DNA of 64,000 nucleotides, taken from NCBI GenBank assembly GCA_024811115.1, contig JAKOGH010000686.1, positions 1 to 64,000 on the forward strand. The letters are read 5' to 3'. Positions within the stretch are counted from its first letter, which is position 1. Every line of letters starts with the position of its first letter. The stretch comes from Terana coerulea. Lineage: Eukaryota; Basidiomycota; Agaricomycetes; Polyporales; Phanerochaetaceae. A program made the position numbers and the translations under genes. Of the stretch, positions 11,359-22,722 are shown in pieces. The notes beneath the pieces were generated by a model. The model worked only from the letters and a program-made list of their open reading frames with translations. It searched no databases and was not told the origin of the DNA.

Positions 11359-14300
11359 ATGGCGCCAGAACCAAAGGTCAAATGCCGCTGCTGTGGCAAG
11401 TGGATGACGCCACAGAATGAATGGCGCCATCGACAAGAACTGGCCCCAACTGAACTTCTGGCATCCAGCCTTGCTGCTGAAAGCGCAGAGGCGTCGCTCT
11501 GGAATGTACGATCAGCATCTCGACCAGTCAAGAAAGCTCGGATTTTGACAGTTAGTGGTCCATCGCACTTAGGCAAGAACACTGTTCCTATAGCCTGTTC
11601 AGCCAACTAAAATTGACTCACCAGGCAATATCAATGAACCAGAGCTGCCATCTCTCGACCCTGCTCTTGTTGACCCACCAGCTGATGACAACAATGTGCA
11701 CCAATCCCCATCATCTTCAATACCCTTAGCTGCTCCAGAAGACCACGAGCAATTGGTGGATGCGGTGGAGGTAGCGCTTCAGCACAATATTTGGCATGGG
11801 GCGCACTCGAGCGGCACACGTAGAGGACTGCGATTCGGATGACGAGGAGTCCGAAAAGGAGTCAGATGTAGAGGAGGGTGTATATGCGCACTATGAGGAG
11901 GATAACAAAGAGTTTGAAGCGATTTCAGTGTGGGATGAGATGATAGAACCGCTGCTTCGGGAGCAGGTGGAAACTGGTGCGTAAATGTTCTAAAGATTGA
12001 GTTAGAGTTCATCTAAATTGCGAGCTTTAGGAAATGATCTCACGGAGGATGATATGGAATCTCTCTGACCGTTCGCTTTGAAGGTCAGGTCTCATATGTC
12101 AGGTGCCACATTTTCAATGCTTCCCTATGCTTTCCCAAGTGCTGGTGTGGACAGCTGGAAATCTATTCAGTCTCGAGTCACCAAACTTGCCGCTTTTGAA
12201 CCACAGGTGTACTCCTGCTGTATCAACTCATGCTTATGCTATGTCAGTCCCCACTCAGATCTGACCGAGTGCCCGCATTGTAAGGAAGCGCAGTTCAACG
12301 CGCGAGGAAAGCCCAGAAAAGAATTTGTGTACCTTCCCATCATCCCCCGACTACGACGATTCCCTCGCTAACGTAGAAATGGCAAAGGCAATGCAGTACA
12401 GAGGGAAGGAGCACATTCATATGGACGGAATCATCAAGGACGTGATGGATTCGACAGCCTATCGCACTCTCCTTGGGAAGCAAGTTGCCATCGACGGGAA
12501 GGAACTTTCGCATAAGTTCTTTGAAGACGACCGGGACATCGCGCTTGGACTCTCGACAGATGGCTTTGCCCGTTCGACGTCGGACAAAGACAGCATGGCC
12601 CCTTATCTTGTTCAACTATAACCTTCCACCCGAGACCCGCTTTCACTTGGAAGAATACACTGTTGCTGGGCATTATTCCTGGTCCAAAGAAGCTGCATGA
12701 TTTCGACTGGTTTCTTTGGCCTGCTGTCCAAGAGCTCATCAGGCTAGAGGTTGGCATCCATACATATGACATTGTGAAGAAGGAGTTCTTTGCTCTGCGA
12801 GCGTATCTCATCCCTTGTTTTGGGGACATTCCTGCAATGTCTATGGTGATGCGAATGAAGGGCCATAATGGGTCTTGCCCATGCTGCATGTGCACCATTC
12901 GGGGTGTTCGCATCCCTGATGCTCGCGGTACTACCTTCTATGTTCCCCTTGATAGGTCACGACACCCAGACGTCCGCAACTCTCCAACTGCCATGAAGAC
13001 CTATGATCCTTCCAACTTACCCCTTCGCACGCATGCGGAATTCATTCGCCAGGCTGAGGCTGTCCAGTCGGCTCCAACACAAGCCGAATCAGAACGGCTA
13101 TCGAAGGAGTGTGGGATTAAGGGAACACCGCTGCTGAGTGTTCTCTCCTCTCTGTCATTCCCGCACTCTTTTCCCTACGATTTCATGCATCTGCTGTGGG
13201 AGAATGTCGTCAAGAACCTCATGCAACTGTGGAGTGGAACTTACAAAGGCCTCAATACCGAGCGAGAGGACTACCAGTTTCCAGGAACTGTCTGGGAGGC
13301 CATAGGAAGCGGCGAGTGAAGACCAGGATCATCAATACCATATGCATATGGCCCACGTCCACCAAATGTCGCCAGTGACAAAATGTCTTGGACCGCCCGA
13401 TACCTGGTCGTTTTGGTTCCAATATCTGAGGCCTGTTTTGCTGGTGAACCGGTTCTCCAAACAGAAATACTACGACCATTTCGTGGACCTTGTGAAAATT
13501 CTCAACCGGTGTCTTCAGTTTGAAATCACCCTTGACGAAGTGGAAGAAGTCCGGCCAGCGGGTTGATTGCGTGGGTGACCAAATATGAAGAGTACGTCTT
13601 TCTGAGCCGTCCCTTGCTCTGCCGTGCTTACTCACTGCTGAATTGCAGAATCTACTATCAGTACAACCCACAGCAATTATCTGCATGCCCGTTGACAATA
13701 CATGCCTTGCTCCACATTGCCGACAGTATCATATCCAGTGGGCCTGTTTTGGACTGCGTGGGCTTACCCTATGGAGCGCTATTGCGGATCTCTGCAGCCT
13801 GCTATACGCAGTCGCCGGTTTCCTTTGCAAGCCTTAATTGGTATGTTCTCGACAAGGCGAGGTTGACTCACATCACGCTGCTGTATGACCTCAAGCAAGC
13901 GCTCTCATTCCGAGCTCGTACTGTCGACCAGGGAACAAGAATTGAAGGCAGTGAGCATAGGGTCTTATGCATGATACCGTTGACACTAATCTCTGCGCAT
14001 AGCAACATTGCTTCCATCTCGGCACGCCGTGACACTCGACCGTGGTCTTATTGACAAGATTACCGCGCATATAACCACCTGCCTATCTGCTACCCTACCT
14101 GCAGTCCGTCAAGCCTTGCCCATGGAGTACCAAGAATGGGCAAAACTCGCATTGAGCCCAACGGGGACATCATCCCTTCTGCGAACATGCACACGTCTCG
14201 AGAAGATAGTCGAGACACGTCCTTTGTCCGAGTACGCCTGCTCTCTCAACCTGAGTCGGAGCAATACTAACTGCTTCATTTCACAGTACGAGCTCCTGAT

Positions 14301-14619
14301 AGACAGGAATGCGGCGTGGGCGTAATTACCCAGTCGTCTTGAGAAGAAGACCTTCTACGGTCAGCTCCTGCGGATACTGGTCGTGAAGGTCAAGGCAATC
14401 CCATCTGCAATCCCACCGGCGCCATCATCTACTCTTGTGCTCACAGTTGTGCACTCCTGCAATATTACCGAGACTCATCGAACACTGGATATCAATTATT
14501 ACAACACGCTCGGGCAAACCGAGGTTGTGGACATTGCTACCATTCAATGTCTAGTAGGTCGAGTCCGAGACCGAAGTTGTTGGGCCATTATTGATCGTGA
14601 GTGGATCTCTTGCACGTAG
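11359..14619 (+). pseudogene. Tnp2-family CACTA transposase (frameshifted)
   Basis: The ATG at 11359 starts with a small zinc-finger-like segment (KCRCCGKWM). An acidic exon follows (about 11800-11985), then a Cys-rich block (CCINSCLCY, CPHCKEAQF) ending in LPIIPRL (about 12080-12360). The core at 12663-13319 reads IIPGPKKLHDFDWFLWP, FGDIPAMSMVMRMKGHN, CPCCMC and FPYDFMHLLWENV, the hallmark of the Tnp2/Transposase_21 family and likely source of the DDE acidic residues. The C-terminal block EVVDIATIQCLVGRVRDR is near 14530. Introns are present. At least two frame changes (near 12560 and 12650) break the core, so it is probably inactive unless these are sequence errors. Confidence 0.85.
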
Positions 14620-14699
14620 TATTTATGATGAGGATGAATAACAAATATATTGACAATGGTAAATTACATGACTACATTTACTTGTACGAGATGTGTGCT

Positions 14700-15737
14700 T
14701 GAGCTGCTTGTCCACACTAAAAGACACTGCCCACATTGGTAGCTGACCTGTGTATGTGTCTGTCACGCCCACCAAGTGCCTGCCGCGGCCCTGCATAGAC
14801 AGGGTGTGGTGCAGGCGCAGGCTCACGCTGAGCATCTCGAGCTTGAAAAACATCCCACGAGTGTTGCTGACGATTTGGATGACCGCATGTTGTCGGCATC
14901 GGTGCAGGCGTGGGACGACGATGCGGTGGTGTTGGGGTCCACAGAGCCGAGGATCCTGATAAGCTCGCACGCGTCATCCTTCACAGGGGCAGGGTCTTTG
15001 AAGAGGTCACAGCTGTTGACATCCATGTCAGAACAGTTATTGTTATCATCCGAGGTGAGAATTTCGTACCTCTCCCCACTTAACCGTGCCGTCTTGCTAT
15101 AACTGCGCCATACATACGCAATACACGCACGCAGCGTGCTGTAGCCTGGCACTACGGTTACTGTCGCCGCCTTACAATTACTGCATTGGTGTCAAGCCAA
15201 TGGCTACGGCGAGACCATGAAGACATGATGTCTCCTGAGTTCCGCTTCTTGAAAGGCCCAGGGTGGTGCTCTTCGTGGAAAACGGCGGCTGCCACATGGG
15301 GAATTTCAAGCGTACGTGAAAGCAATAGAGTTCTAGCATATAGGGAAGGAGACCGTGAGCTAGCACGTAAAGCCGCACCTTCATACAAGACACGCACCAT
15401 GCAAAGCAAGTCTGCGAACACCTCCCGTTAACATTGACCTAGCTCAACCAGTCCTGTTCTTAGTAGCCCTTGCTGGCGGCCGAGGAGTTGAGTGCTGGAG
15501 CTGTAAGTTGACCTGCTGAAGCTGACTGAGTCGGCCGGCAACCTGCCACGGGCCATGGCAATTACACGGGTTGATGTTGCAGTCATCATAATCGAGTGTG
15601 TGCTGAGAACCGGGGCCAAAGGCGGTGGTACTAGACAGGTGGTTGCATGCAGAATTCAGTCTGCAAGGCGAGCTGGTCATGGTTGCGGACAAGACGTCGA
15701 CGTCGACATTCAGCGCTTGATGTGTACGGCGAGCCAT
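14700..15737 (-). pseudogene. Second minus-strand gene of the CACTA element (unknown, low support)
   Basis: The ATG at 15737 opens MARRTHQALNVDVDVLSAT, a Ser/Thr/Asp-rich start, followed by a Gln/Leu-rich stretch (RLSQLQQVNLQLQ). Downstream minus-strand open pieces at about 15420-15180 and 15150-14820 could be later exons; the last is acidic (SDDNNNCSDMDVNSCDLF). No domain recognised and exon joins are uncertain. Its position, opposite to the transposase and near the other end from the coiled-coil gene, mirrors the two-gene layout of many CACTA elements. Confidence 0.3.
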
Positions 15738-15933
15738 GGGGATAAACGCCAGGCAGGATGGAGGTTTATAACACCGCTGTAAAAGGAAAGTCACCATGCG
15801 CATTATCGCTATCTAAACTAGTGATCCAGTATCTAGCGATGTTCAACATGCGACATACCTACCCCCATGTTACCCCCACTTTACATGGTGATCAGCGAAA
15901 GTCACCACTTATAGTGGTGGGCGTCTTTACTTT

Positions 15934-15947
15934 CGGGGCTCACAGTG
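15934..15947 (-). repeat. Right terminal inverted repeat of CACTA element
   Basis: Plus strand CGGGGCTCACAGTG, the inverse of CACTGTGAGCCCCG. Directly followed by TSD TAA (15948-15950). Confidence 0.85.
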
Positions 15948-15950
15948 TAA

Positions 15951-18136
15951 GTCCGAGATGATGACATACATCGGACACAACGAGCACGGTTGGACCTTCA
16001 TGAGAGGACCCAACAACGTCGTATTTCGCTCAACTTAAGTCGAGTGGTGCGAAACTTATTTCTCCAAGTGTCCTGATGGCAAAATGCCCGCGTGGCCTGA
16101 TCCACCTGTGCAAAACACCAACAATGTGAATGACAATGAGTCTTCGCAAGGTGCAGGATCAGACGATAGTGATGACGATGCGCCACCGCCTAAACGGCGA
16201 AGCTGCACCTCGTCCTAACCCTCTTTCTGCCAAAAAGAGACTGAGCAGGTTGAATGACAGTTCGACCCCTAAGCCCCCTGTTGGGGCGTAGCCTGAGTCC
16301 GCCCTCGTCGCGAAGACAACACCATCTGCAGATGATTCGCAGGTACTGGCACTACCAGTCATTCTGCCGGACCACAGCGTAGTACTCATGATTGAAGGAT
16401 CCCAGTCAGAAATCCAGGCTCTGTGTACGACCAGCCACAACCACCGTCACAAGTTTTAGGTGCTGATAGAGGTATTTGTAGTTGGGAAAAGCGGACTAGC
16501 CAGACCAAGCCCACCAAGGCTAGCTATCAAGGGCGTGGTCAGTCTAGCAAGCAGTCCGACAGTGTTCCCGCCACACATCCTGCAAGCCCTTCTATATCCG
16601 AACAGCTCAAACCTGTTCCGAATATCACTGAGCCCACTAGAGACACTGGAGGCAAAAGCCCAATGTCAGGATGACGTACTAGCACAACTGTGCTGGGAAG
16701 GGGAGTAAATTTCTACAATTATTTGCTTGCCCAAGCAGTTGATCCTGATGCAACAAAGTCTTCAGTCCGAGAGTGGACTTTACGTGGCATAAACTGCCTG
16801 CCTGCAAAACAGCAGGTAGAATGGTGTGCTGCATACAAAGACGAGCTCAATGCATTGAGTAAAAGAGGTGTGTTCGAACTCGCCCCGCGGCCGAAAGGCA
16901 AACATGTCATCAAGAACCGATGGGTTTTTGATAAGAAGTCAGATGGTCAAAAGAAAGTGTGACTTGTAGCTTGCAGCTTTTCTCAAATTGAGAGAATCAA
17001 CTACAACAAAATCTTCTCTCCAGTCGTACAGTTTGAAACCATTAGATTCGTACTTGCCCTTGCGGCACTCGAAGGTTTCTTCCTCACCGGCCTCGATGTG
17101 CACAACACATATCTGTACAGACTATTAGATGAGAAGATTTATATGGAACAACCCGACGGCTTTCCTGCTCAAGGGAAGAAGCACATGGTGCTTCGTCTCC
17201 GTTGCGCCCTTTACGGGCTTAAGCAGGCAGGACTGTTCTAATAGAAAGCCCTTAGCAAGTCTATGGCTGAGCTCGGCTTCAAAAGATTAAAGTCTGATGC
17301 TGGCGTATACATCAAAGGTAAAGGCGACGATATGGTCATTGCTGTAGTCTATGCTGACGACACTATATTCATCAGACATAGCAAGGCAAAAGTACTCCAA
17401 GAAAAGGAGTTCTTCGTGTAGCGGTGGGAGTGTCGCTGATATGGGCGATGTAAAGGAGTTTCTGCCCATGCGCATATAATGAGTCGGTGACAAGATCGTA
17501 ATTGATCAGTGCGCCTACCTTGACAAGGTATTCGAATGCTGCGGCCAGACCAATGCCAAAATGGCAAAGACTCCGCCCGGGAGGGCTATATTCCTCAACC
17601 AAATGAAGGAGAGCTAAATAAAGCTCACCAGAGCCATTTCCAAATTGTGATAGGCTCACTACTTTACATTATGCTCAGTACACAACCGAACATTGGGTAT
17701 GCTGTCACAAAGCTCACACAGTTCAGTGTGAACCCGTCCAAAGACCACCTGAACAGAGCGCTGTATATCTGCTGCTACCTGTCAGGCACTTGTAACTACA
17801 CTCTTGAATATGACGGCTCTTCCGAGGTTAGGCTTGGTGGCATGCACTGATGCAGATTAGGCGGCTGCCTCCAACTGCCACTCTCAAACTGGCGTCCTGC
17901 TAATGCTCACAGGAGGAGCCTTTAACTGGAGCTCTTTCGCACAGAAGTCTGTAGCAACATTGACTAAAGATGCCAAATACATGGCACTTAGTGACTGCTC
18001 CCGAGAAGTCATGTGGATCTAAAATGTCCTCTCTGAACTCGGTTACAACTTCAAGAAAGTACCCATCTGCAGCAACAACCAGAGCGCTCTATTCATTTCA
18101 GAAAATCCCGTTACCAAAAAGCGCACCAAGCACATC
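15951..18136 (+). pseudogene. Reverse transcriptase and RNase H portion of copia B pol
   Basis: The text resumes with MMTYIGHNEHGW and an acidic/basic linker. The reverse transcriptase domain runs from about 16760 (EWCAAYKDELNAL, IKNRWVFDKKSDG) through ALYGLKQAG (about 17210) to the catalytic VYADDTIF (about 17350). The RNase H region shows TQPNIGYAVTKLTQF, AFNWSSFAQKSVATLTKDAKYMALS and VTKKRTKHI at 18136. Stops are scattered, for example a TGA near 16961 in a place where Arg is usual and a TAA-TAG pair near 17240. Confidence 0.85.
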
Positions 18137-18699
18137 TATCACAAAACTACAATACTCACCTGCTGGGATAATTTGAAAGAGGTGGGGAAAGCAGAGGGAC
18201 TTGAGTAGAGCTAGTAGAGTAGATATGAATCAACGATGTTGTTGAGTCTGGGGGTTTAGCCCACAGACCAGCCTCCTTATATACATGTGTAGAGGGACCC
18301 CAGACACTACCTAAGACCTCCAATACCATATGCTGACTGATACAGTCAGGTGATGTCTGACTAAGGCTCCAGAGCATACCACCGCTCTAACTCCCTTATC
18401 AGATCTAACCTAGCTATCATACTAACATCAACACTATCTAGATGTCCTAATCGAGCTACTGTACACTATCAGTCCATGATGCTATACTGACATTATACCG
18501 AGGTCATAGTCCAGAACAGTTCCAGACCAGAGTCCTGGATCCTACGTCTGTATAAGGCATATTCCTGATGTCCATGCGGCAAGCACATGGCAAACTGATC
18601 TAGCATCTTGTAACGCTGTGTGACGACTTGGTGACATGTTCCATGACTTAATGTTACACTCTAAGCGCTGTGGACTAGCGCTGAGGGAAATTTATGACA
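18137..18699 (-). repeat. Solo LTR, family S, copy 3 (no matching TSD)
   Basis: A 563-bp copy of the family at 3883 and 8069, same orientation. The left flank is ACATC (copia B RNase H) and the right flank AATAC (a different gene), so there is no target duplication. The unit joins two unrelated coding relics. Confidence 0.85.
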
Positions 18700-19714
18700 A
18701 ATACATGGACTTTATCAACAAAGTATCCTGCAAGTGGCCAAACTGAGACCCTCCTACCATCATAAGGGTGCGACCCTTTGTGCCCACACTACTCCCCATT
18801 TATCGCCGCTCACAATGTTCAGGCAGGGGATTATGGCATGATCAACGTACACACTGGCGAGTTTCATTTGGGACAGGAACATCTACAACCACGCCGACCT
18901 ACTTACCAAGACCAATCCGCACATCAAGAATGCTGCAAAACAATGGCCGCCAAAACCAAGCGAGGTCGTCGAGGAGGTCTACCAGGTGTGCTCTAAGAAC
19001 AGCAAGTACATGAAGCTCGATGCTACCAGCTCAGGTGTGTGTCTCATTCTTTGTTGCATACCAAAGGATACTAAATCAAATGCCATTCAGGTCTATCCCC
19101 GGCCTTACAGATGCCCACCTAACAGTTCAGTTCAAGTTCAACAAGAAGCAAGGTGTGTTTCTGTTGATGCACAAGGCATGGATGACGACGGTGCCAAATG
19201 AGTTTCTCAGGGCTATGGAGAAGAGTGAGCTACTCAAGGGCAAGCTGCCCGTCATGCAGGCCTTCACGTGCGATAGATACACACTTTATCTAGGCCTTCA
19301 CATGTGATGAATACGCACTCTATCTCTCTAACAGCGGTAGGTCTTAACAGCTGCGTGCTTTCTATGGCTTACAGTCTTCATCTGCTGTGTAGAGGAAGAG
19401 ACAATTCACATTGGGCTGAAGACTGCAGCCGCTGGCAGTTCTGCTAGCGTGGGCAGCAAGCTCAGTTGGCATTGTGTGGGCAGTTTAGGCCTTCTTCATG
19501 AAATGCACAGCATGGAGGGTGCAGATACTCCGGCTGTACCATGTCAAGACAATTAGAGAGTTGGATGCTAGGAGGGCAAAAGGAAACTATGGTGGCAAAA
19601 AGTAAGTTGTTGTAACACTGTGTCTAATTGGTCTAACGAAGTACCATGGTTAGCTGGGAGGAGGTTGATGCGCCCGTGGAGACATCTAGAAGACGAAGGC
19701 AAGAAAGAACCTAA
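18700..19714 (+). pseudogene. Relic of an unnamed gene family (C-terminal two thirds)
   Basis: The text after the LTR opens with KYMDFINKVSCKWPN, then a stop where the 58.8-kb relative has Trp. It continues through an intron into GDYGMINVHTGEF, NHADLLTKTNPHIKN and EEVYQVCSKNSKYM (to about 19030). Later exons read LTDAHLTVQFKFNKKQG (about 19100-19290), IHIGLKTAAAGSSASVGSK (about 19400-19480), and a basic tail ending at the stop 19712-19714. Frameshifts near 18890 and 19310 plus the nonsense codon make it a relic. A second partial copy lies at 58420-58871 on the minus strand. I do not know the function. Confidence 0.6.
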
Positions 19715-19773
19715 CAACTAGAACAACGCCTCTCATTCTGCCACCGCCCGATTTGATCACGTCGCTTCTCAAT

Positions 19774-19916
19774 TATGGTGGCCCTTGTGCACATTTAATA
19801 GACACCATAACTGATTGAAACCCAGCCGTAAATAACTATAACAAAGCATAAGTAATCGGCTGTAACTAACTTGTGACTCCGCTGCAACTCTAATCAATTG
19901 CCGTAACTTTGCTCAC
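19774..19916 (+). repeat. Left TIR of the 2.9-kb element
   Basis: Inverted partner of 22580-22722. Shared blocks include GAAACCCAGCCGTAAA, TAACTAACTTGTGACTCCGC and GCCGTAACTTTG. Confidence 0.8.
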
Positions 19917-22579
19917 TTGCCATAATTACATGCCTTTCGACCGGAATTCCTGCATCCTCTCACATTGACCATACTTATAGCTCAGTCATTGGTGCTAATG
20001 AGCAAACTAAGTCAATTGAATCAATTTTACCTTAACTTCAGCTCTACGTAAGGTCTACTAAAACAACATAGACACTACCCAGGGACCGCGCCAAGCCAGA
20101 AGACGCAGTCGGCTGCACGGGGTGCATGCAGGCACTCAGTTTCAGCCACTTGCTGCTGGTAGGCATAGTTACATCAGCCATACTGTAGGGGGTTTGTGCT
20201 TGCGCTAGGTGAACAGCCAGTCACAATCATTAGAGTTGTTGATGGAGACGACCATAGTGACTTCGGGTGGTACTGAGTGTATTGACACCCATTTCCTCAT
20301 ATAGTTGTTGAGCCTTGTCAAAGGTTTGATATTGTGATTGTTATTGGAAAGGGATGCCAGTTTGTTGGTGGTAGTTGGTTAACACAGATGGTCAACGGCA
20401 CGTAGTCCAAGCAAGCGCAGCTACTGGCAGCCTTGCCGAGGGGGTGCACAATGGCTAGCGCTGACATCAACTTGTCCTAAGGTGGTCACCATGCTGTCAA
20501 AACAAGGGGTTGCGTGGGTGGGAACGTCGGGCGGCGGGAAGGCAAACGCGCGCGTGTTTACATTACATTTCGAGTCGCTATGTAGTCTAGTGAGTCACAT
20601 CCGATAAATCCGATGTAAATAAGAGTAAACAGAGAGCGCACAAGGCGCCCGTGATTTCAAGCTCGACAACTTAACCAATAAATTTAACACATGCATCTGG
20701 GGTCCTACCAGGTAAGCGCTTTGGAGACACCTTGGATGTCCGGGGGCCTTACTCTCAAATGTATTCCCAGTATCGCAGGCTCAGGGGCATTCACATAGTT
20801 ATACTTATGATTCTGCTAGTGCTGTGCATGGATATCAAATCAAAAATATTTGGCACCTTTTGCAGTGCTATATCCACACAAAACCAGCACTTATAGCACC
20901 AACGTCCAGTAAGTAGCGCTGTACTGCATGAGCACCCACTGTAAAAAGCAGGCAGTGTACTTACAAGGCTAAATTTCGGGCTCCATTGGCTATTTTCTTC
21001 ATTGCCATGCACACCCTCATCTCAATGAAGCTGGAGAGTTAGGAAACACCGACTTTTGCTTGCGAGATCCCACTATCTACTGTTATCTTATCTCTAGAGG
21101 TGTAAGATCATAGGCTCTTGTATGCAAGGCACTGGACAACTTGCTGTCAGCGCTAGCAATCGTGCCTCCCTGAGCCTTGCACTTGTGGTCTTGTCCAACA
21201 GTGCACTCCTGAAGGGTATTAGTCGTCGCTCAAGGCACAACTGGTGTGCAGTAATACACAGCCAGGCTCTGAAGGAAGAAGCGTCAGAAGCTAGGAGGAA
21301 TTGCATGGCTTACATGCACCTATTGTTACCCTCTCCTTGCCACGTCCCTATCCAACGCAGTCCTTAACACGGTACATGCCTCACGTCCCAAGGACAAGCT
21401 GCAGCAGAATCTTGTACTCCGAAATTCGATAGCGTCAACTTAGTGTTAACGAAGCCATGGGCGAGCAAATGGCGTGGATAGATGTGTGGTGGCTTCTTGC
21501 AAGCATGTTGTGTAATGTGGTAGGAAACCGTGATGACGGCGAGGAACTGAGGACTGTGGCAAAGAGTTACGGTCAAGTAAATGCAGTTCCGACGAGGCAG
21601 AGTTCCAGCGAGTGAACCACGCGGGGTATTTCTACCGATTGAGGCTTGTGCTAAACTGGTACAAATCCCATGGAAAAATAATGAACTGAACGAAGTTTTG
21701 TTTGGTGAGCAATCATGGTACAATCTTGACAGTGTGGTTGATTTATCAAGATTGTACTCACTTTCTGCGATTTTTCATTCCAAGTGGTTCAAATTTTGCC
21801 AGTTGGAAAATTTGTACTACAGTTTTATTCTTAACTTCGATGTTTCAGAAATGTTCTCCTGGAAAATGGGCAGAAATACCCAGTGCCAGTAATAAGCGCC
21901 GCCCCGGAAAAGTCGCGGATAATCAGTGAAAACCGGCAACAACCAGCGGCGGCCACCTCGCGCGCCCACCAATATCTCCTGGTGGTTGGTGGCAATTGGT
22001 GTGTACTAGTGACCGCCACAATAAGTTGCTGTTGGTTGGTGAAGCGCAGTGATGGCTGTGCAGTACCCGCAGACTTAGTATTGCTGCAAGATCTGCTGAT
22101 TTGTCTGTATACCAAGTAGAGTACTCATGTATGACCAGCTTTCCAAAGATAGAAAATGATGATATACTATGCCATGTGCCCAAGATCTTTTCCAGACCAG
22201 TACTGACCGATTGTATCCATCTTATAGTACTAGGACGCACTTCAAAGTCAAAGCGCCCGAGCTTTTCCTCATCGCCATTTGCCCGCCACAGCCGAGAGCT
22301 TGCCATTATGATAGCGGCGGACTCGTCGCAACATACTAACACTCACCAGCCAGCACCATTCCATGCTCAGGGGTGCCAGAAACATGCCCAGCCACCATCG
22401 AACACTAGTTGTCACTAACCGTCGCAAGCAGCCAGCAGGCGCCCACGCCAATAACCACCGGCGGCCAGCATATCTTATCACAGCATAGCCTAAATTGGCA
22501 ATGGCTGCCACCGGCCGCCACCAGCCACCAGCGGGCGTCACCAGTCGGCGTTGTTTCTAGTCACGGGCATATGACTCGA

Positions 22580-22722
22580 GTGAACAAAGTTACGGCGATT
22601 GATCAGAGTTACGGCGGAGTCACAAGTTAGTTACGGTCAATTACTTACGCTTTGTTATGGATGTTTACGGCTGGGTTTCAATTAGTTGCGGCGTCTATTA
22701 AATGTGCAGAAGGGCCGCCATA
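22580..22722 (-). repeat. Right TIR of the 2.9-kb element
   Basis: Reverse complement aligns end to end with 19774-19916 with scattered transitions. Confidence 0.8.

Larger units (their letters stand above)
9640..15947 (+). mobile_element. CACTA (EnSpm/CMC) DNA transposon inserted in copia B pol
   Basis: The 6308-bp insert is flanked by the 3-bp duplication TAA (9637-9639 and 15948-15950). Its ends are CACTATGTGCTCCG and, inverted, CACTGTGAGCCCCG, matching the CACTA superfamily rule of CACTR termini and a 3-bp TSD. Short GGTGAT/ATCACC motifs recur near both ends (about 9670-9960 and 15780-15925), as in subterminal repeats of this superfamily. It carries a Tnp2-type transposase on the plus strand and two minus-strand accessory-like genes. 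Removing it restores the copia frame as ..KLQP-KSEMMTYIGH... Frameshifts in the transposase suggest it is no longer autonomous. Confidence 0.9.
5281..18136 (+). mobile_element. Ty1/copia retrotransposon B, with a nested solo LTR and a nested CACTA element
   Basis: The 5' LTR is 5281-5572. Gag-pol runs in pieces: 5806-8068, 8632-9639 and 15951-18136. A solo LTR (8069-8631) and a CACTA transposon (9640-15947) interrupt it, each flanked by its own target duplication, and the pol reading resumes at the expected amino acid after each. It ends at the RNase H motif KRTKHI, where a third solo LTR begins. No 3' LTR of its own family is found, so the 3' end is lost. Numerous stops make it non-autonomous. 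Confidence 0.85.
19774..22722. mobile_element. 2.9-kb DNA element with long terminal inverted repeats (TSD CTCAAT)
   Basis: About 143 bp at 19774-19916 and 22580-22722 are imperfect inverted copies beginning TATGGYGGCCCTT..GCACATTTAATAGAC. The 6-bp repeat CTCAAT directly abuts both ends (19768-19773 and 22723-22728). The interior shows no open frame with a transposase or other known domain and contains GGTGG/CCACC-rich patches (about 21930-22040, 22380-22550). This fits a non-autonomous TIR transposon. The superfamily cannot be fixed from what I see; a 6-bp TSD is unusual. Confidence 0.8.

Noticed and set aside
18137..18699. Possible 3' LTR of copia B
   Set aside because: It does not resemble copia B's own LTR (5281-5572) and matches the solo LTRs at 3883 and 8069 instead.
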